From: Syntrophomonadaceae bacterium
GTDB taxonomy: Bacteria; Bacillota; Syntrophomonadia; Syntrophomonadales; Syntrophomonadaceae
Assembly (NCBI GenBank): GCA_012729835.1
Contig: JAAYCK010000028.1
Span: 1-64,000 of the forward strand
Length of the DNA: 64,000 nucleotides
Reading direction: 5' to 3'
Shown one piece after another: positions 44,574 to 53,826 of the stretch (positions within the stretch are counted from its first letter, which is position 1; every line of letters begins with the position of its first letter). The notes under the pieces were generated by a model. That model had not been told where the DNA came from. It did not search any database and worked only from the letters and a program-made list of their open reading frames with translations. The position numbers were made by a program, and so were the translations under genes.

Positions 44574-44864
44574 ATGGCCAACGCCAACCTGAGTTTGCAG
44601 GTTTTGCCCCGGGTATCTGACGACCAAATCTATGGTGTTGTTGACCAGGTCATTGCCATGATAAAGGCTTCTGGGCTCAATCATGAGGTGGGACCGATGG
44701 AGACTACCATAGAAGGAGATCTGGATGAACTGCTGGAACTGGTTCGCCGGGCTCAGCAAGTTTGTGTCAATGCAGGTGCCAATCGTGTAATGTCAGTAAT
44801 CAAAATAGATTACAAGCCGGATGGAGTGTCCATTGATGAGAAAATCGGCAAATATAGGTCTTAG
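44574..44864 (+). CDS. MTH1187/YkoF-like thiamine-binding protein
   Basis: 96-aa protein of the thiamine-binding MTH1187 family (ferredoxin-like fold). Seen: LSLQVLPRVSDDQIYGVVDQ, HEVGPMETTIEGDLDELLEL and ANRVMSVIKIDYK. It is the first gene under the TPP riboswitch, and such proteins often accompany thiamine or hydroxymethylpyrimidine transporters. It may hand over or buffer the ligand in the cytoplasm. AAAAGGAGGG precedes the ATG. Confidence 0.9.
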   Translation: MANANLSLQVLPRVSDDQIYGVVDQVIAMIKASGLNHEVGPMETTIEGDLDELLELVRRAQQVCVNAGANRVMSVIKIDYKPDGVSIDEKIGKYRS

Positions 44865-45609
44865 GCTTGCTCCCTGGCTGGTATTCGTTCTTCTTCTGAC
44901 TGTCTGGGAGATGGCAGTCAGGATATGGTCGCTACCTCTTTGGATATTGCCAGCGCCAAGCCGGGTTCTGCAGACAGCAATAAGCTCCTTTCATCTGTTG
45001 CTAGATCATACCATGGTTACACTGGGAGAAGCTATGCTGGGTTTTACATGCTCGGTAGTTCTGGCATTTTTGCTGGTCTTTTTCTTCAACTTGCTCCCCT
45101 GCCTGCGGCAGGCTCTTTATCCATTATTGGTTATATCGCAGACGATCCCGCTGATTACCCTGGCAGTCCTGTTTACCATCTGGTTTGGCTGGGGATTGCT
45201 CCCCAAGGTGCTGGTAGTAATCCTGGTCTGTTTCTTCCCGATAGCTATTAGCTTGATCCGGGGTATAGACGGTGTAGATCCGGAAATGATCGATCTCTTT
45301 CGCTCAATGGGGGCCAGCCGCCTTAAGATCTGGACCATGGTGCAGTTCCCCCTGGCTCTGCCCTCCTTCTTTGCAGGACTGAGGATCTCAGCTACCTACA
45401 GTATAATGGCAGCGGTGATCGGTGAATGGATGGGAGCACAGCAGGGGTTGGGCTTCTATATGACCCTGCTGCAAAAGAATTTCGCTGTTGATGGAGTCTT
45501 GGCCGCGGTATTGATCATCTGCCTGCTCAGTCTCCTGCTGGTGAAGCTGGTCGAGCTGGCTGAATACCTGCTGGTGCCCTGGCAGCGAACTAACACTATC
45601 CATTATTAA
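44836..45609 (+). CDS. thiX: ABC transporter permease, thiamine precursor type (ThiX)
   Basis: Binding-protein-dependent permease of about 257 aa (SsuC/TauC/ThiX class), five to six membrane helices. The EAA loop, which docks to the ATPase, is IDGVDPEMIDLFRSMGASRL near 160. It overlaps the end of the previous gene by about 29 nt; ATG at 44821 is a possible alternative start. With ThiY and ThiZ it forms an importer, probably for a pyrimidine precursor of thiamine. Confidence 0.9.
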   Translation: MRKSANIGLRLAPWLVFVLLLTVWEMAVRIWSLPLWILPAPSRVLQTAISSFHLLLDHTMVTLGEAMLGFTCSVVLAFLLVFFFNLLPCLRQALYPLLVISQTIPLITLAVLFTIWFGWGLLPKVLVVILVCFFPIAISLIRGIDGVDPEMIDLFRSMGASRLKIWTMVQFPLALPSFFAGLRISATYSIMAAVIGEWMGAQQGLGFYMTLLQKNFAVDGVLAAVLIICLLSLLLVKLVELAEYLLVPWQRTNTIHY

Positions 45610-45643
45610 TAATCATCATTATATAATCTGAAGGAGGCTATTC

Positions 45644-46636
45644 ATGAAAAGAATCCTACTAGCCATTACCTTGACCGCAGTCATACTATTAAGCTTGGCC
45701 GGGTGTGCCCAGCCAGACAAGAATCTTCCCCAGCATAGAAATACCGAGGTGAAGGTGATCCTGGATTACGTTCCAAACACCAATCATGCAGGCCTTTATG
45801 TGGCCCGGGATATGGGTTACTATGCCAAACAGGGATTGGCTGTAGAAATAATTCAACCTTCTCAGACCGGTGCCGCTCAACTGGTCGCTGCCGGTCAGGG
45901 CGATTTCGGGGTGAGCTACCAGGAAGAAGTAACCACGGCTCGTTCAGAAGGCATACCCCTGGTAGCGCTTGCTGCAGTAATTCAGCATAACAGCTCAGGC
46001 TTCGCTTCTCCTGCCGCTAAAAATATCATGACCCCCAAAGATTTTGAAGGTAAAACCTATGGCGGATGGGGATCACCCATGGAAACTGCGGTGCTTAAAG
46101 CTTTAATGGCCAAGTATAACGGCGATTTTTCCAAGGTAAATGTCATTAATATCGGGGAAGCTGATTTCTTTACCAGCGTACAAAAAGATGTTGATTTCGC
46201 CTGGATCTTTCGGGGCTGGGCCGGTATCGAGGCTGAGTTAAAAGGGATAAAAATCAATTATGTCGATCTCAGCCAAGAAGATCCGATATTCGATTATTAT
46301 ACTCCGGTCATAATTTGCAGCGAGAAGCAAATCGCACAGAATCCCGACCTGGTTAAAAAATTCCTGACTGCTACCAGCCAGGGATACCAGTATTCCATTG
46401 CTCATCCAGCCGAAACAGCTGATCTCTTTGTGAAAGCAGTCCCCGGATCCGATCCCGAACTGATCAAGGCCAGCATGAAATTCCTGGCGCCCCGCTATCA
46501 GGACGATGCCGCCCGCTGGGGAGAAATGGACCTTAATGTTTGGAAACGATACGCCGATTTTATGTATAACAACCAACTGATGAAGAAGAATATCGACCCG
46601 GCTAAAGCCTTCACCAACGAATATCTGCCGAAATGA
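45644..46636 (+). CDS. thiY: Substrate-binding lipoprotein, ThiY/NMT1 type
   Basis: 330-aa lipoprotein with a signal peptide ending in the lipobox LAGC near 21. The NMT1/THI5-like solute-binding domain begins VILDYVPNTNHAGLYVARDM, a start shared by formylaminopyrimidine (FAMP)-binding ThiY proteins, with QPSQTGAAQLVAAGQGDFGV next. It delivers ligand to ThiX. AAGGAGG precedes the ATG. Ligand is inferred from the family and from the TPP switch. Confidence 0.92.
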   Translation: MKRILLAITLTAVILLSLAGCAQPDKNLPQHRNTEVKVILDYVPNTNHAGLYVARDMGYYAKQGLAVEIIQPSQTGAAQLVAAGQGDFGVSYQEEVTTARSEGIPLVALAAVIQHNSSGFASPAAKNIMTPKDFEGKTYGGWGSPMETAVLKALMAKYNGDFSKVNVINIGEADFFTSVQKDVDFAWIFRGWAGIEAELKGIKINYVDLSQEDPIFDYYTPVIICSEKQIAQNPDLVKKFLTATSQGYQYSIAHPAETADLFVKAVPGSDPELIKASMKFLAPRYQDDAARWGEMDLNVWKRYADFMYNNQLMKKNIDPAKAFTNEYLPK

Positions 46637-46637
46637 G

Positions 46638-47363
46638 ATGAGCTCTATGGAATTAGAAATCCAAGATATATCCAAAAGCCTTGATCGGATATATACCCTG
46701 GACAAGGTATCTATCCAGGTAAAAGACCAGGAATTTGTTGCTGTGCTGGGTCCCAGCGGATGTGGCAAAAGCACTTTGCTCAATATCGTCTCCGGCCTTA
46801 TCCCGCCTGATCAAGGCCGCATCTTGATCGGTGGAGAAGACTGGACCGGACGTACCGGACGAGTAAGCTATATGCAGCAGAATGACCTGCTGCTGCCTTC
46901 CCGCAATATCCTTGATAATGTGATCGTCCCATTGCTGCTCAAGGGTATCAAGAAGAACCGGGCCCGTGATGTTGCCCACAGCTTTTTTGCTGATTTCGGG
47001 CTGGAGGGCTTCGAAGGTTACTATCCCGATCAATTATCGGGCGGTATGCGACAGCGGGCAGCACTCCTGCGCACCTACCTTTTCGCCAGCGACATCCTGC
47101 TGCTCGATGAGCCATTTGTTTCCCTGGATGCCATAACCCGGCGCAAGATGCAATTATGGCTGCGGGATATCAGGATAAACTACCCCAGTTCAGTATTGTT
47201 TGTAACCCACGATATCGACGAAGCTCTGATCCTGGCTGATCGTGTCTATGTCTTTTCCGCCCGGCCTGCCCGGGTCATCTACCAATTGGATGTGACTGCG
47301 ATCAGGGGTGATGAACATTCCTATAATTCAGCCAAGCTCGAGATCCTAAACAAACTGATGTAA
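46638..47363 (+). CDS. thiZ: ABC transporter ATPase ThiZ
   Basis: 241-aa ATPase. Walker A is LGPSGCGKSTLLNIV near 36, Q-loop SYMQQNDLLLP, signature LSGGMRQRAALLRTYL, Walker B LLLDEPFVSLDA, and the switch His in FVTHDIDEAL. The layout is that of SsuB/TauB/ThiZ. It starts 1 nt after thiY and is the last gene of the riboswitch operon. Confidence 0.94.
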   Translation: MSSMELEIQDISKSLDRIYTLDKVSIQVKDQEFVAVLGPSGCGKSTLLNIVSGLIPPDQGRILIGGEDWTGRTGRVSYMQQNDLLLPSRNILDNVIVPLLLKGIKKNRARDVAHSFFADFGLEGFEGYYPDQLSGGMRQRAALLRTYLFASDILLLDEPFVSLDAITRRKMQLWLRDIRINYPSSVLFVTHDIDEALILADRVYVFSARPARVIYQLDVTAIRGDEHSYNSAKLEILNKLM

Positions 47364-47390
47364 CTTGGGCGGAAGCAGTAACCGGCCCAT

Positions 47391-48197
47391 TTATCGTTTT
47401 ATCATCCAAAAGGCGGCTCCATGGCGGGTTACCCAGGGCAACAATACCCATAAAGGGTTTAATACGCTGCTTAATTCCCGGTCTTGTGCAATATAATTAT
47501 TGGCCAGCACCACCTCCAGACTGCTGCCCTCGGCCAGGAGATACGCGGCAAGCAGATATTGTTCCGAATAGTACCTGCTACTCCAATCGGGTGGGTAATC
47601 ATCCGGCCAGAAGATATCGTGAATGCCAACAAAAACCCCGGGCGGCAAGTTGGGCAGGATATCGAGGAAAAACACACTGGCATCTGAATTCATCAGGGTG
47701 TGGTGGGACCCATCCATAAATACTATGTCCCCGGCATACAGTTCTTGAAAGATCTGGAGGTCTACATCCTCCAGGCGTTCGCGGATGACCGTATCACACA
47801 AGCGGTCGATCGTAGCTCTAGGTTGTGGGTCGATGGAGGTTATCCTGGTCCTGATCATATAATGCTGAATGGTCTCCCTGGCAAACTTGGTGGTGTTGCC
47901 TGAACCTATCTCTATATAGTTTCTCGGCCGATTATGATTTATCAGACCACAGAGCGAAATAAGGTCGAAACCCGATATCCAGTTATTGTGCCAGGCCGGC
48001 CGGAGATTACCTTCATCAAGAACCGGGGCAATGTTTTCAAACAGATCGTAACAATCTAGAAATTTTCCCAGCCAAAAGCGGAATACTTCACGTCTTTTCC
48101 CCAACAATTCATTGAGCCTCTTATGAGGCGGGCTACCATAGCCATAACGCGGCCTGGAATCCAGAGCACAGTTGATAACGATCTGTTTGTCAGCCAT
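47391..48197 (-). CDS. Class I SAM-dependent methyltransferase in a glycan cluster
   Basis: 268-aa protein with a Rossmann methyltransferase core at about 85-215: motif I YIEIGSGNTTKFA, ITSIDPQPR as the acidic loop, and IVFMDGSHHTLMNSDASVFF followed by FVGIHDIFWPDDYP, as in Methyltransf_24 and cephalosporin hydroxylase-like families. The start MADKQIVINCALDSRP recalls the short strand motifs on other glycan proteins here. Methylation of a surface sugar is a guess from the neighbours. Confidence 0.8.
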   Translation of the reverse strand: MADKQIVINCALDSRPRYGYGSPPHKRLNELLGKRREVFRFWLGKFLDCYDLFENIAPVLDEGNLRPAWHNNWISGFDLISLCGLINHNRPRNYIEIGSGNTTKFARETIQHYMIRTRITSIDPQPRATIDRLCDTVIRERLEDVDLQIFQELYAGDIVFMDGSHHTLMNSDASVFFLDILPNLPPGVFVGIHDIFWPDDYPPDWSSRYYSEQYLLAAYLLAEGSSLEVVLANNYIAQDRELSSVLNPLWVLLPWVTRHGAAFWMIKR

Positions 48198-48259
48198 TCA
48201 AATTGCTCCTCTCCGTCCAGGTCAAATAGAAACCTGCAGACCCGTACCCTAATTCCACT

Positions 48260-49168
48260 TTATTGGTATATCTTCTTCATCCATTCTATGGTTTCCGGAA
48301 TACCCTGAGCCAGAAGTATCTTCGGTTCATATTTTAAATCCCGGCAGGCCTTGCGTATGTCCGGGATTTTGACCCTGGTAGTGAATTTTTCTTCATTTAC
48401 GTAATTGACCCGGGAATCTTCCTTGCCGAGGTACTCAAGTATCTTATCCGATACTGTCTTCATGTCATGCAATTCGGCGCCAGCAATATTGTATACCTCG
48501 CCGGCCCTGAAATCATCTATGATATTGGCCAAAGCGGCAGCACAGTCGCTGATATAGAGTGATGTTCTTTTGTGATTGAGGTAAACCGTATACGGGAGAT
48601 CATGCAATGCTCGATAGGTAAAAAGACATATTGCGCTGCGATACGGATGATAGTATTCTCCGGGGCCGTAAGTATTGAACAACCTCACCCTGACCACTTC
48701 ATTGCCATGCATGGCTTGTGCATTCATGATCTGCAGCTCGTTAGCCCATTTGGAGATGGCGTAATCATTCATCTGCCTGATCTCTAATATATCCATGACT
48801 TCTTCCAGCATAGTAGCTTCATAATCGCCATACACCTCAGAACTGCTGGTGAAAACCATTTTGAAACCGTACTTTTCCTGCATTCTAAGCAAATTCTTGG
48901 TGCCCACGGCATTGGTCAACCACAAGTCTTCATAGTAATCCTCCCCGTTCCATCGCCCGAACTCAGCAGCCAGGTGGTAGACATAATCGAAGTTTTGTTG
49001 TGAAAATATGTCCTCGAGCTGACGATATTTACTTACATCACAGCGGAAGTAATTGGCTTCATAACTATGCTTAAGATCACAGAGCCAGACCTGGTGTCCC
49101 CTTATCTGCAGTTCCTGCACCAGGCTGCCACCCACTGCTCCTTTTCCACCGGTAACCAGTATCTTCAC
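48260..49168 (-). CDS. NAD-dependent epimerase/dehydratase
   Basis: Extended short-chain dehydrogenase of about 302 aa acting on a nucleotide sugar. NAD-binding ILVTGGKGAVGGSLVQEL at the start, active-site Ser in MVFTSSSEVYGDYE near 110, and Y-x-x-x-K in NDYAISKWANEL near 140. The closest pattern is GalE/RmlB-like epimerases. The start is GTG at 49168, 7 nt after GGAGG. It is read toward the methyltransferase and divergent from the UDP-sugar dehydrogenase. The sugar is not determined. Confidence 0.9.
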   Translation of the reverse strand: MKILVTGGKGAVGGSLVQELQIRGHQVWLCDLKHSYEANYFRCDVSKYRQLEDIFSQQNFDYVYHLAAEFGRWNGEDYYEDLWLTNAVGTKNLLRMQEKYGFKMVFTSSSEVYGDYEATMLEEVMDILEIRQMNDYAISKWANELQIMNAQAMHGNEVVRVRLFNTYGPGEYYHPYRSAICLFTYRALHDLPYTVYLNHKRTSLYISDCAAALANIIDDFRAGEVYNIAGAELHDMKTVSDKILEYLGKEDSRVNYVNEEKFTTRVKIPDIRKACRDLKYEPKILLAQGIPETIEWMKKIYQ

Positions 49169-49341
49169 CACAACACCTCCAGGCAGATATACCAACAACA
49201 TTCCTCACTTATCTTATGAAAGCTGAATCAAAATGGTTTCTCCTTATAAGCCGTTATAATCGCTTTATCAACACCACGAACCCGGTCTGTTCAGGGTGCA
49301 TAAGGTATAGCAAACTAGCTGCTCATAGAGGAGATGATGCT

Positions 49342-50604
49342 ATGTCAGAAGTCTGTGTTGTGGGTATGGGTTACATTGGTCTTCCCACCGCTATTTTGAT
49401 GGCACATGCCGGTCACCAAGTAACCGGAGTCGATATCGACATTAAACGTATTAATAAATTGGATTCTGGCGGGACCCCCATCGACGAACCCCATCTCCAT
49501 AACCTTTTGAAAAGGGTCACAGCTTCGGGTAATCTGCGCTTCGCCACCCGACCAGAGCAGGCTGATGCCTTCTTTGTCGCTGTGCCTACTCCTTGCGATG
49601 ATCATCATGCTTGTGATCTAAATGATGTTATCACGGCTATTGATTCGCTTATTCCTTATCTCCGATCCGGGAATCTTATAGTAGTGGAATCGACAGTCCC
49701 GCCTGGAACCTGTGCAAAAAAAATTAAGCCCCTGCTCGAAAAATCCGGTTTCATCGTTGGGCGGGATCTCCACCTGGCACATTGCCCAGAACGCGTATTA
49801 CCGGGAAACATTCTTTATGAACTGGTTAACAACAACCGAATTATTGGTGGTTTCACTCCCCAATGCTCAGAACTGGCTGCCGGATATTATCTTGGCCTGG
49901 TTAAAGGAGAATTGCTGATTACTGATTGCGATACCGCTGAAATGACCAAACTAATGGAAAACACTTACCGGGATTTGAATATCGCTCTGGCCAACGAGAC
50001 TGCATTGATATGTCATCAATTAGGACTGAATGTGCTAGAGGTGATTAAGCTGGCCAATCAACACCCCCGAGTCAATATCTTAAACCCTGGCCCTGGGGTG
50101 GGCGGCCATTGTTTGGCAGTCGACCCTTACTTTATTATTGAAAAAGCCCCGTCAAGAGCCCAATTAATCAGCATGGCCCGTAAGATCAACAGTGAAATGC
50201 CAGCTTATATCTCCAGGCTGGCCGGTGATCTTCTGTCAGGAATCAATGATCCCAGGATCGTAGCCCTGGGCGTTACTTATAAGGGCAATGTAGCCGACTG
50301 CCGGGAAAGCCCCGCCCTGGAAATTATCGATCATTTACAGCTGGCTGGATACGATGTAGTAGTTTATGATCCTTATGTAGAAGCGTTTAACCGCGACCTG
50401 CTGGCAGCGGTGCATGGCAGTGATCTTATGCTGCTCCTGAGTGATCACAATGATTTCCTTAAACTAGATTATTGGGAGCTGACCAGAGCTATGCGAACCC
50501 CGATGATATTCGATACCAGAAACCTGCTGGACCCTGCAAACTTTACCAGTTCTTCAGTAGTATTTTATAATCTTGGCAACATACCCGTTCATACCAGACC
50601 ATAA
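49342..50604 (+). CDS. wecC: UDP-N-acetyl-D-mannosamine dehydrogenase-type enzyme
   Basis: 420-aa UDP-sugar dehydrogenase. NAD-binding MSEVCVVGMGYIGLPTAILM, three-domain UDPGDH layout, catalytic Cys in NPGPGVGGHCLAVDPYFI near 258, and the C-terminal UDP-binding domain (ALGVTYKGNVADCRESPALE). It oxidises a UDP-HexNAc to the uronate for surface polysaccharide. ATG at 49342 after AGAGGAG fits the family start; the frame from 49216 is an unsupported extension. Its end overlaps the converging DNRLRE gene by 16 nt. Confidence 0.9.
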   Translation: MSEVCVVGMGYIGLPTAILMAHAGHQVTGVDIDIKRINKLDSGGTPIDEPHLHNLLKRVTASGNLRFATRPEQADAFFVAVPTPCDDHHACDLNDVITAIDSLIPYLRSGNLIVVESTVPPGTCAKKIKPLLEKSGFIVGRDLHLAHCPERVLPGNILYELVNNNRIIGGFTPQCSELAAGYYLGLVKGELLITDCDTAEMTKLMENTYRDLNIALANETALICHQLGLNVLEVIKLANQHPRVNILNPGPGVGGHCLAVDPYFIIEKAPSRAQLISMARKINSEMPAYISRLAGDLLSGINDPRIVALGVTYKGNVADCRESPALEIIDHLQLAGYDVVVYDPYVEAFNRDLLAAVHGSDLMLLLSDHNDFLKLDYWELTRAMRTPMIFDTRNLLDPANFTSSSVVFYNLGNIPVHTRP

Positions 50605-51140
50605 TACTGTTTGCTTGCTTCAGATATCAGTATTAATTGAGGCCGTTTGTCTCTTTCCGGATAAACTCCGCTGGCGAAAGCCACCAGATTGTCATGTTTC
50701 TCATCACCAATAATGATTAGACCATGGTTTTGCATAGTCCCATCCAGCCATTTTTGCAGCAGGCCGCTTATCTCAAAAATTACATGACCCTCCCACCCGG
50801 CCGGGATTATTACCGTGTGACCTGCATCTGAAAACGGGGGCTGAATATTCCAGTTTACGCTGTACTGATCCCAGTGGGCCATTATTGGATGTATCGCGGC
50901 TTCTATCGTTCCTTTTTCGATATGGTTACGATATATGAATAACTTCAGGTAAGCAGCCTGATAATTTTGGTCAAGCGTCAATAATTCGAGGTCAAATTTC
51001 AAAAGTGAGCGAAAGGCATCACCCGGATTTTGATAACGGCTAATATATAGAGCCGTTGGATCGGTCCGGCGAAGGATATCGCTATGGTTCCACTCTGATA
51101 TACTGCTGAATTGGCAGGGGTTAAAGACTATTTTGCCCAT
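50589..51140 (-). CDS. DNRLRE domain protein
   Basis: 183-aa beta-rich protein of the DNRLRE type, a domain common in large surface and spore-layer proteins, often binding carbohydrate. Seen: LKFDLELLTLDQNYQAAYLK, then W-rich MAHWDQYSVNWNIQP and FEISGLLQKWLDGTMQNHGL, then VAFASGVYPERDKRPQLIL. No signal peptide. It lies 13 nt after a GT2 gene on the same strand. A role as structural component or glycan acceptor is possible. Confidence 0.8.
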   Translation of the reverse strand: MGKIVFNPCQFSSISEWNHSDILRRTDPTALYISRYQNPGDAFRSLLKFDLELLTLDQNYQAAYLKLFIYRNHIEKGTIEAAIHPIMAHWDQYSVNWNIQPPFSDAGHTVIIPAGWEGHVIFEISGLLQKWLDGTMQNHGLIIIGDEKHDNLVAFASGVYPERDKRPQLILISEASKQYYGLV

Positions 51141-51153
51141 GATACACCTCGTA

Positions 51154-51924
51154 TTATTTCTCTAATTGACCCCAATAGCGGCCAAGGTTCCGTATGACCC
51201 GGTCCTCACGTTCTCTAAATAAATTGGCATTATATATCGTTTCAGGGCCATACCATTGATCATTGCTGTACCGATGATGATACAGGTGGATGGTTTGCGC
51301 CTGGGTAAGACAAACAGAGCAGCCGTTTTTCTCCAGACGGGAAATCAGATCACTATCATCGTAACTGAAACCGATGAAATCTTCATCATAACCCCCTATT
51401 GAAAAGAACTCAGCACTCTTTATAGCCATGAGAAACGGTAAATTCATGTTAAGGCGCGGATAATCGTACAAGTAAGTCTCCTCATCATAATCGCCGCCGT
51501 TGGCTTCTACATACTCCAAAAAGCTTGCGTCCTGATCATCCATCCCGATAGCAGTGGCCAGGATCTTGCTATTTATCATTACCGGGGGTACCAATTGGGC
51601 AATAGTATCATTAATATGGTACATCTCTGCGCAGGAAATAATCAGGACCTTGCCTTTAGATAACTGGGCCCCGATATTTAGTGCAAAACCAGGCACCCGA
51701 TATTTCATATCACCTTTAAGGTTTCTCTGGCCGGTAAATACATATCTTATCGGCAAACGCCCCTTATAGCTATTACAGAGTTCTTCGGTTCCATCGGAAG
51801 TACCATCATTAAGCACAATCACTTCGTAGGAGAATGGTATGTTTTGACGGGCCAGGGTGAATAGGTTCCATTTCAAAAGATGAGGCCGCTGATAGCTGGT
51901 AATGAGTATCGAGGCTTGCAGCAA
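51154..51924 (-). CDS. Glycosyltransferase family 2
   Basis: 256-aa GT-A fold enzyme. The start has ILITSYQRPHLLKWNLFTL and EVIVLNDGTSDGTEELCNSY; donor-site acidic residues lie in DEDFIGFSYDDSDLISRL near 190, and H-rich IHLYHHRYSNDQWYG follows. The start is TTG at 51924, 7 nt after AGGAGG. It differs from the two + strand GT2 genes of this region. Sugar and acceptor unknown. Confidence 0.87.
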   Translation of the reverse strand: MLQASILITSYQRPHLLKWNLFTLARQNIPFSYEVIVLNDGTSDGTEELCNSYKGRLPIRYVFTGQRNLKGDMKYRVPGFALNIGAQLSKGKVLIISCAEMYHINDTIAQLVPPVMINSKILATAIGMDDQDASFLEYVEANGGDYDEETYLYDYPRLNMNLPFLMAIKSAEFFSIGGYDEDFIGFSYDDSDLISRLEKNGCSVCLTQAQTIHLYHHRYSNDQWYGPETIYNANLFREREDRVIRNLGRYWGQLEK

Positions 51925-52071
51925 ATTAATCCTCCTTACATAAATCCGGTCATACTTATCTCTATGCCATCTGTCGATACTTGGTTCCGCAGCATTTTAT
52001 TAAATATTTCCAGTAACAAAGCACATAGCGGGTTAGTATTTTATAACAAAACCGGAAATGGAGCTGGGAAT

Positions 52072-52932
52072 GTGCCGGTAATAGATATTGGTCGAGCACC
52101 ACTAAACCTCAATGCTTCATACCATGCTCAGTCGGTCAATCGCCTGAGCCACGGAATCAGGCGCGGCAATCCTGCAGATAATATATCGATCCATCGTGGA
52201 TTGAAGGGGATCATGAAGATGCCTGATATCGGTGTCTCAGTTATTACCTGCGTTCATCGTTCAAACTATATCAACAGAGTATTTGAAAATTATATTACCC
52301 AGGAATATCCCTATAAGGAACTGATAATCGTACTAAACAATGATAATTTGTCTTCGGTGGAATGGGAGACCAAGGCTTCACTATACCCTGGCATTAGGGT
52401 TTTTCGTTTACCCGAGGGTACCTCGCTGGGCACTTGTTATAACTTCGGTATAGAGCAGAGCCGTTACGATTATTTGGCTAAGTTCGATGATGATGATTAC
52501 TATGCTCCCCAATACCTCTTAAGTTCGATGATGGCTTTCAGAAAAATTGACGCAGATATCATTGGCAAGAACGCACGATATGTATATTTCGAGAGTCTGT
52601 CCGCTCTGGCTTTGATGGCTCCTCTTGGCGAGAATGTTTCGGTGCCTTATGTGGTAGGCGCAACCCTCATTTTCAAAAAGGTTGTCTGGTCCCAGGTTCG
52701 CTTCCGCGACATAACCAGCGGCGAGGATAGTGAATTTCAGAGCGATTGCCTGGATCGGGGGTATAAAATATTCTCAATCGACAGATTCAACTATGTCACC
52801 ATCCGCCATCCTGACACAGTCGAGCATACCTTTGTTATTGACGATCTTTCCTATTTTGCTCTGGGCGAGCTGGTAGCCAGGACCGATGATTTTAGGCCGC
52901 TAGTTATAAAGAATCAAGCCTACTTCCTCTAG
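52072..52932 (+). CDS. Glycosyltransferase family 2, KFDDDDYY type
   Basis: About 286 aa, 40-50% similar by eye to the gene at 60319 through the catalytic part: ISVITCVHRSNYINRVFENY-like start, ELIIVLNNDNLSSVEWE, YLAKFDDDDYYAPQYL with the metal-binding Asp cluster, ADIIGKNARYVYFE, YVVGATLIFKKVVW and GEDSEFQSDCLDRGYKIFSI. The start is placed at GTG 52072 with GGAGC upstream, giving a length like its paralogue; an open frame reaches back to 51880 over the divergent gene. The N-terminal 40 residues are not catalytic. Confidence 0.8.
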   Translation: MPVIDIGRAPLNLNASYHAQSVNRLSHGIRRGNPADNISIHRGLKGIMKMPDIGVSVITCVHRSNYINRVFENYITQEYPYKELIIVLNNDNLSSVEWETKASLYPGIRVFRLPEGTSLGTCYNFGIEQSRYDYLAKFDDDDYYAPQYLLSSMMAFRKIDADIIGKNARYVYFESLSALALMAPLGENVSVPYVVGATLIFKKVVWSQVRFRDITSGEDSEFQSDCLDRGYKIFSIDRFNYVTIRHPDTVEHTFVIDDLSYFALGELVARTDDFRPLVIKNQAYFL

Positions 52933-53163
52933 TTCATGTTCCTTGCTCCCCTCTTTTTCTCATGTTTTCAACCATCCTGAAAACTTGTGTACTACAATTG
53001 CATTTTGGGCTTAGACCAAGGCGCATATGAATTTTCAATCACCTTCGGTGCCCGCTTCCGGGGTCTTAAGGGTCTGTGTTATAATTAGGCTCATATGATG
53101 CAATAATTATGATGAGTTACAGCATAAAATGTTCTGCGGATGGGACAAGAGGAGGAACATATA

Positions 53164-53742
53164 ATGAGCGAGGTCGCTCTTGAGTTTCTTAGGCAACATG
53201 GTATTTGGGGGTTGGTATTCACTGCTTTTGCTGAGTCATCGTTCCTACCGGTGGCACCTGATATCTTCCTGATTCCTCTGGCGTTGGCCCTGCCCCATCG
53301 TGCCTTTCTTCTAGCTCTGGTTTGCACGCTATGTTCGGGGGCGGGCTCACTTTTTGGGTATTTTTTAGGTGATAAGATTGGACATCCCCTGCTGATGAAG
53401 GTCACTTCACCAACCACTATGGACAAGCTGGAGCGGATGGTCAACAAATACGGGGCCTGGACCATATTTTTGGCTGCCCTGACCCCTATGCCTTACAAGG
53501 TATTCACTATATGCTCAGGCTGTTTTTCCATGAATCTACCCCGGTTTTTACTAGCCGCTCTACTCGGCCGCGGAGTAAGGTTTTTCACCGAGGCCCTATT
53601 GATTTTCACCATGGGCCGTCAGGCTATCCGCTTTGTTCAGGATCATTATGCCTGGATTTCCCTTGTAATCGTGATAGTCGTTGTTATGGTCTATTTAGCG
53701 GTTCGTTATGTACCATCACTCGCAATTGAAAAAGAAAGCTAG
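53164..53742 (+). CDS. YqaA/DedA-like VTT-domain membrane protein
   Basis: 192-aa membrane protein of the YqaA branch of the DedA (VTT) superfamily. Some DedA members flip undecaprenyl phosphate or phospholipid. Segments: GLVFTAFAESSFLPVAPDIF (re-entrant loop with E and P), GAGSLFGYFLGDKIG, FLAALTPMPYKVFTICSG, and a C-terminal membrane helix. The start is ATG at 53164, 6 nt after GAGGAGG. Alone on its strand and convergent with the activase gene. Confidence 0.88.
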   Translation: MSEVALEFLRQHGIWGLVFTAFAESSFLPVAPDIFLIPLALALPHRAFLLALVCTLCSGAGSLFGYFLGDKIGHPLLMKVTSPTTMDKLERMVNKYGAWTIFLAALTPMPYKVFTICSGCFSMNLPRFLLAALLGRGVRFFTEALLIFTMGRQAIRFVQDHYAWISLVIVIVVVMVYLAVRYVPSLAIEKES

Positions 53743-53826
53743 AAATCCAGCCTGCCCCGGCATATTTTATGGCCATATTAGCGCTTATCATTCGCCACCA
53801 CGGTTACGTCAAAATCGATTTTTAGT

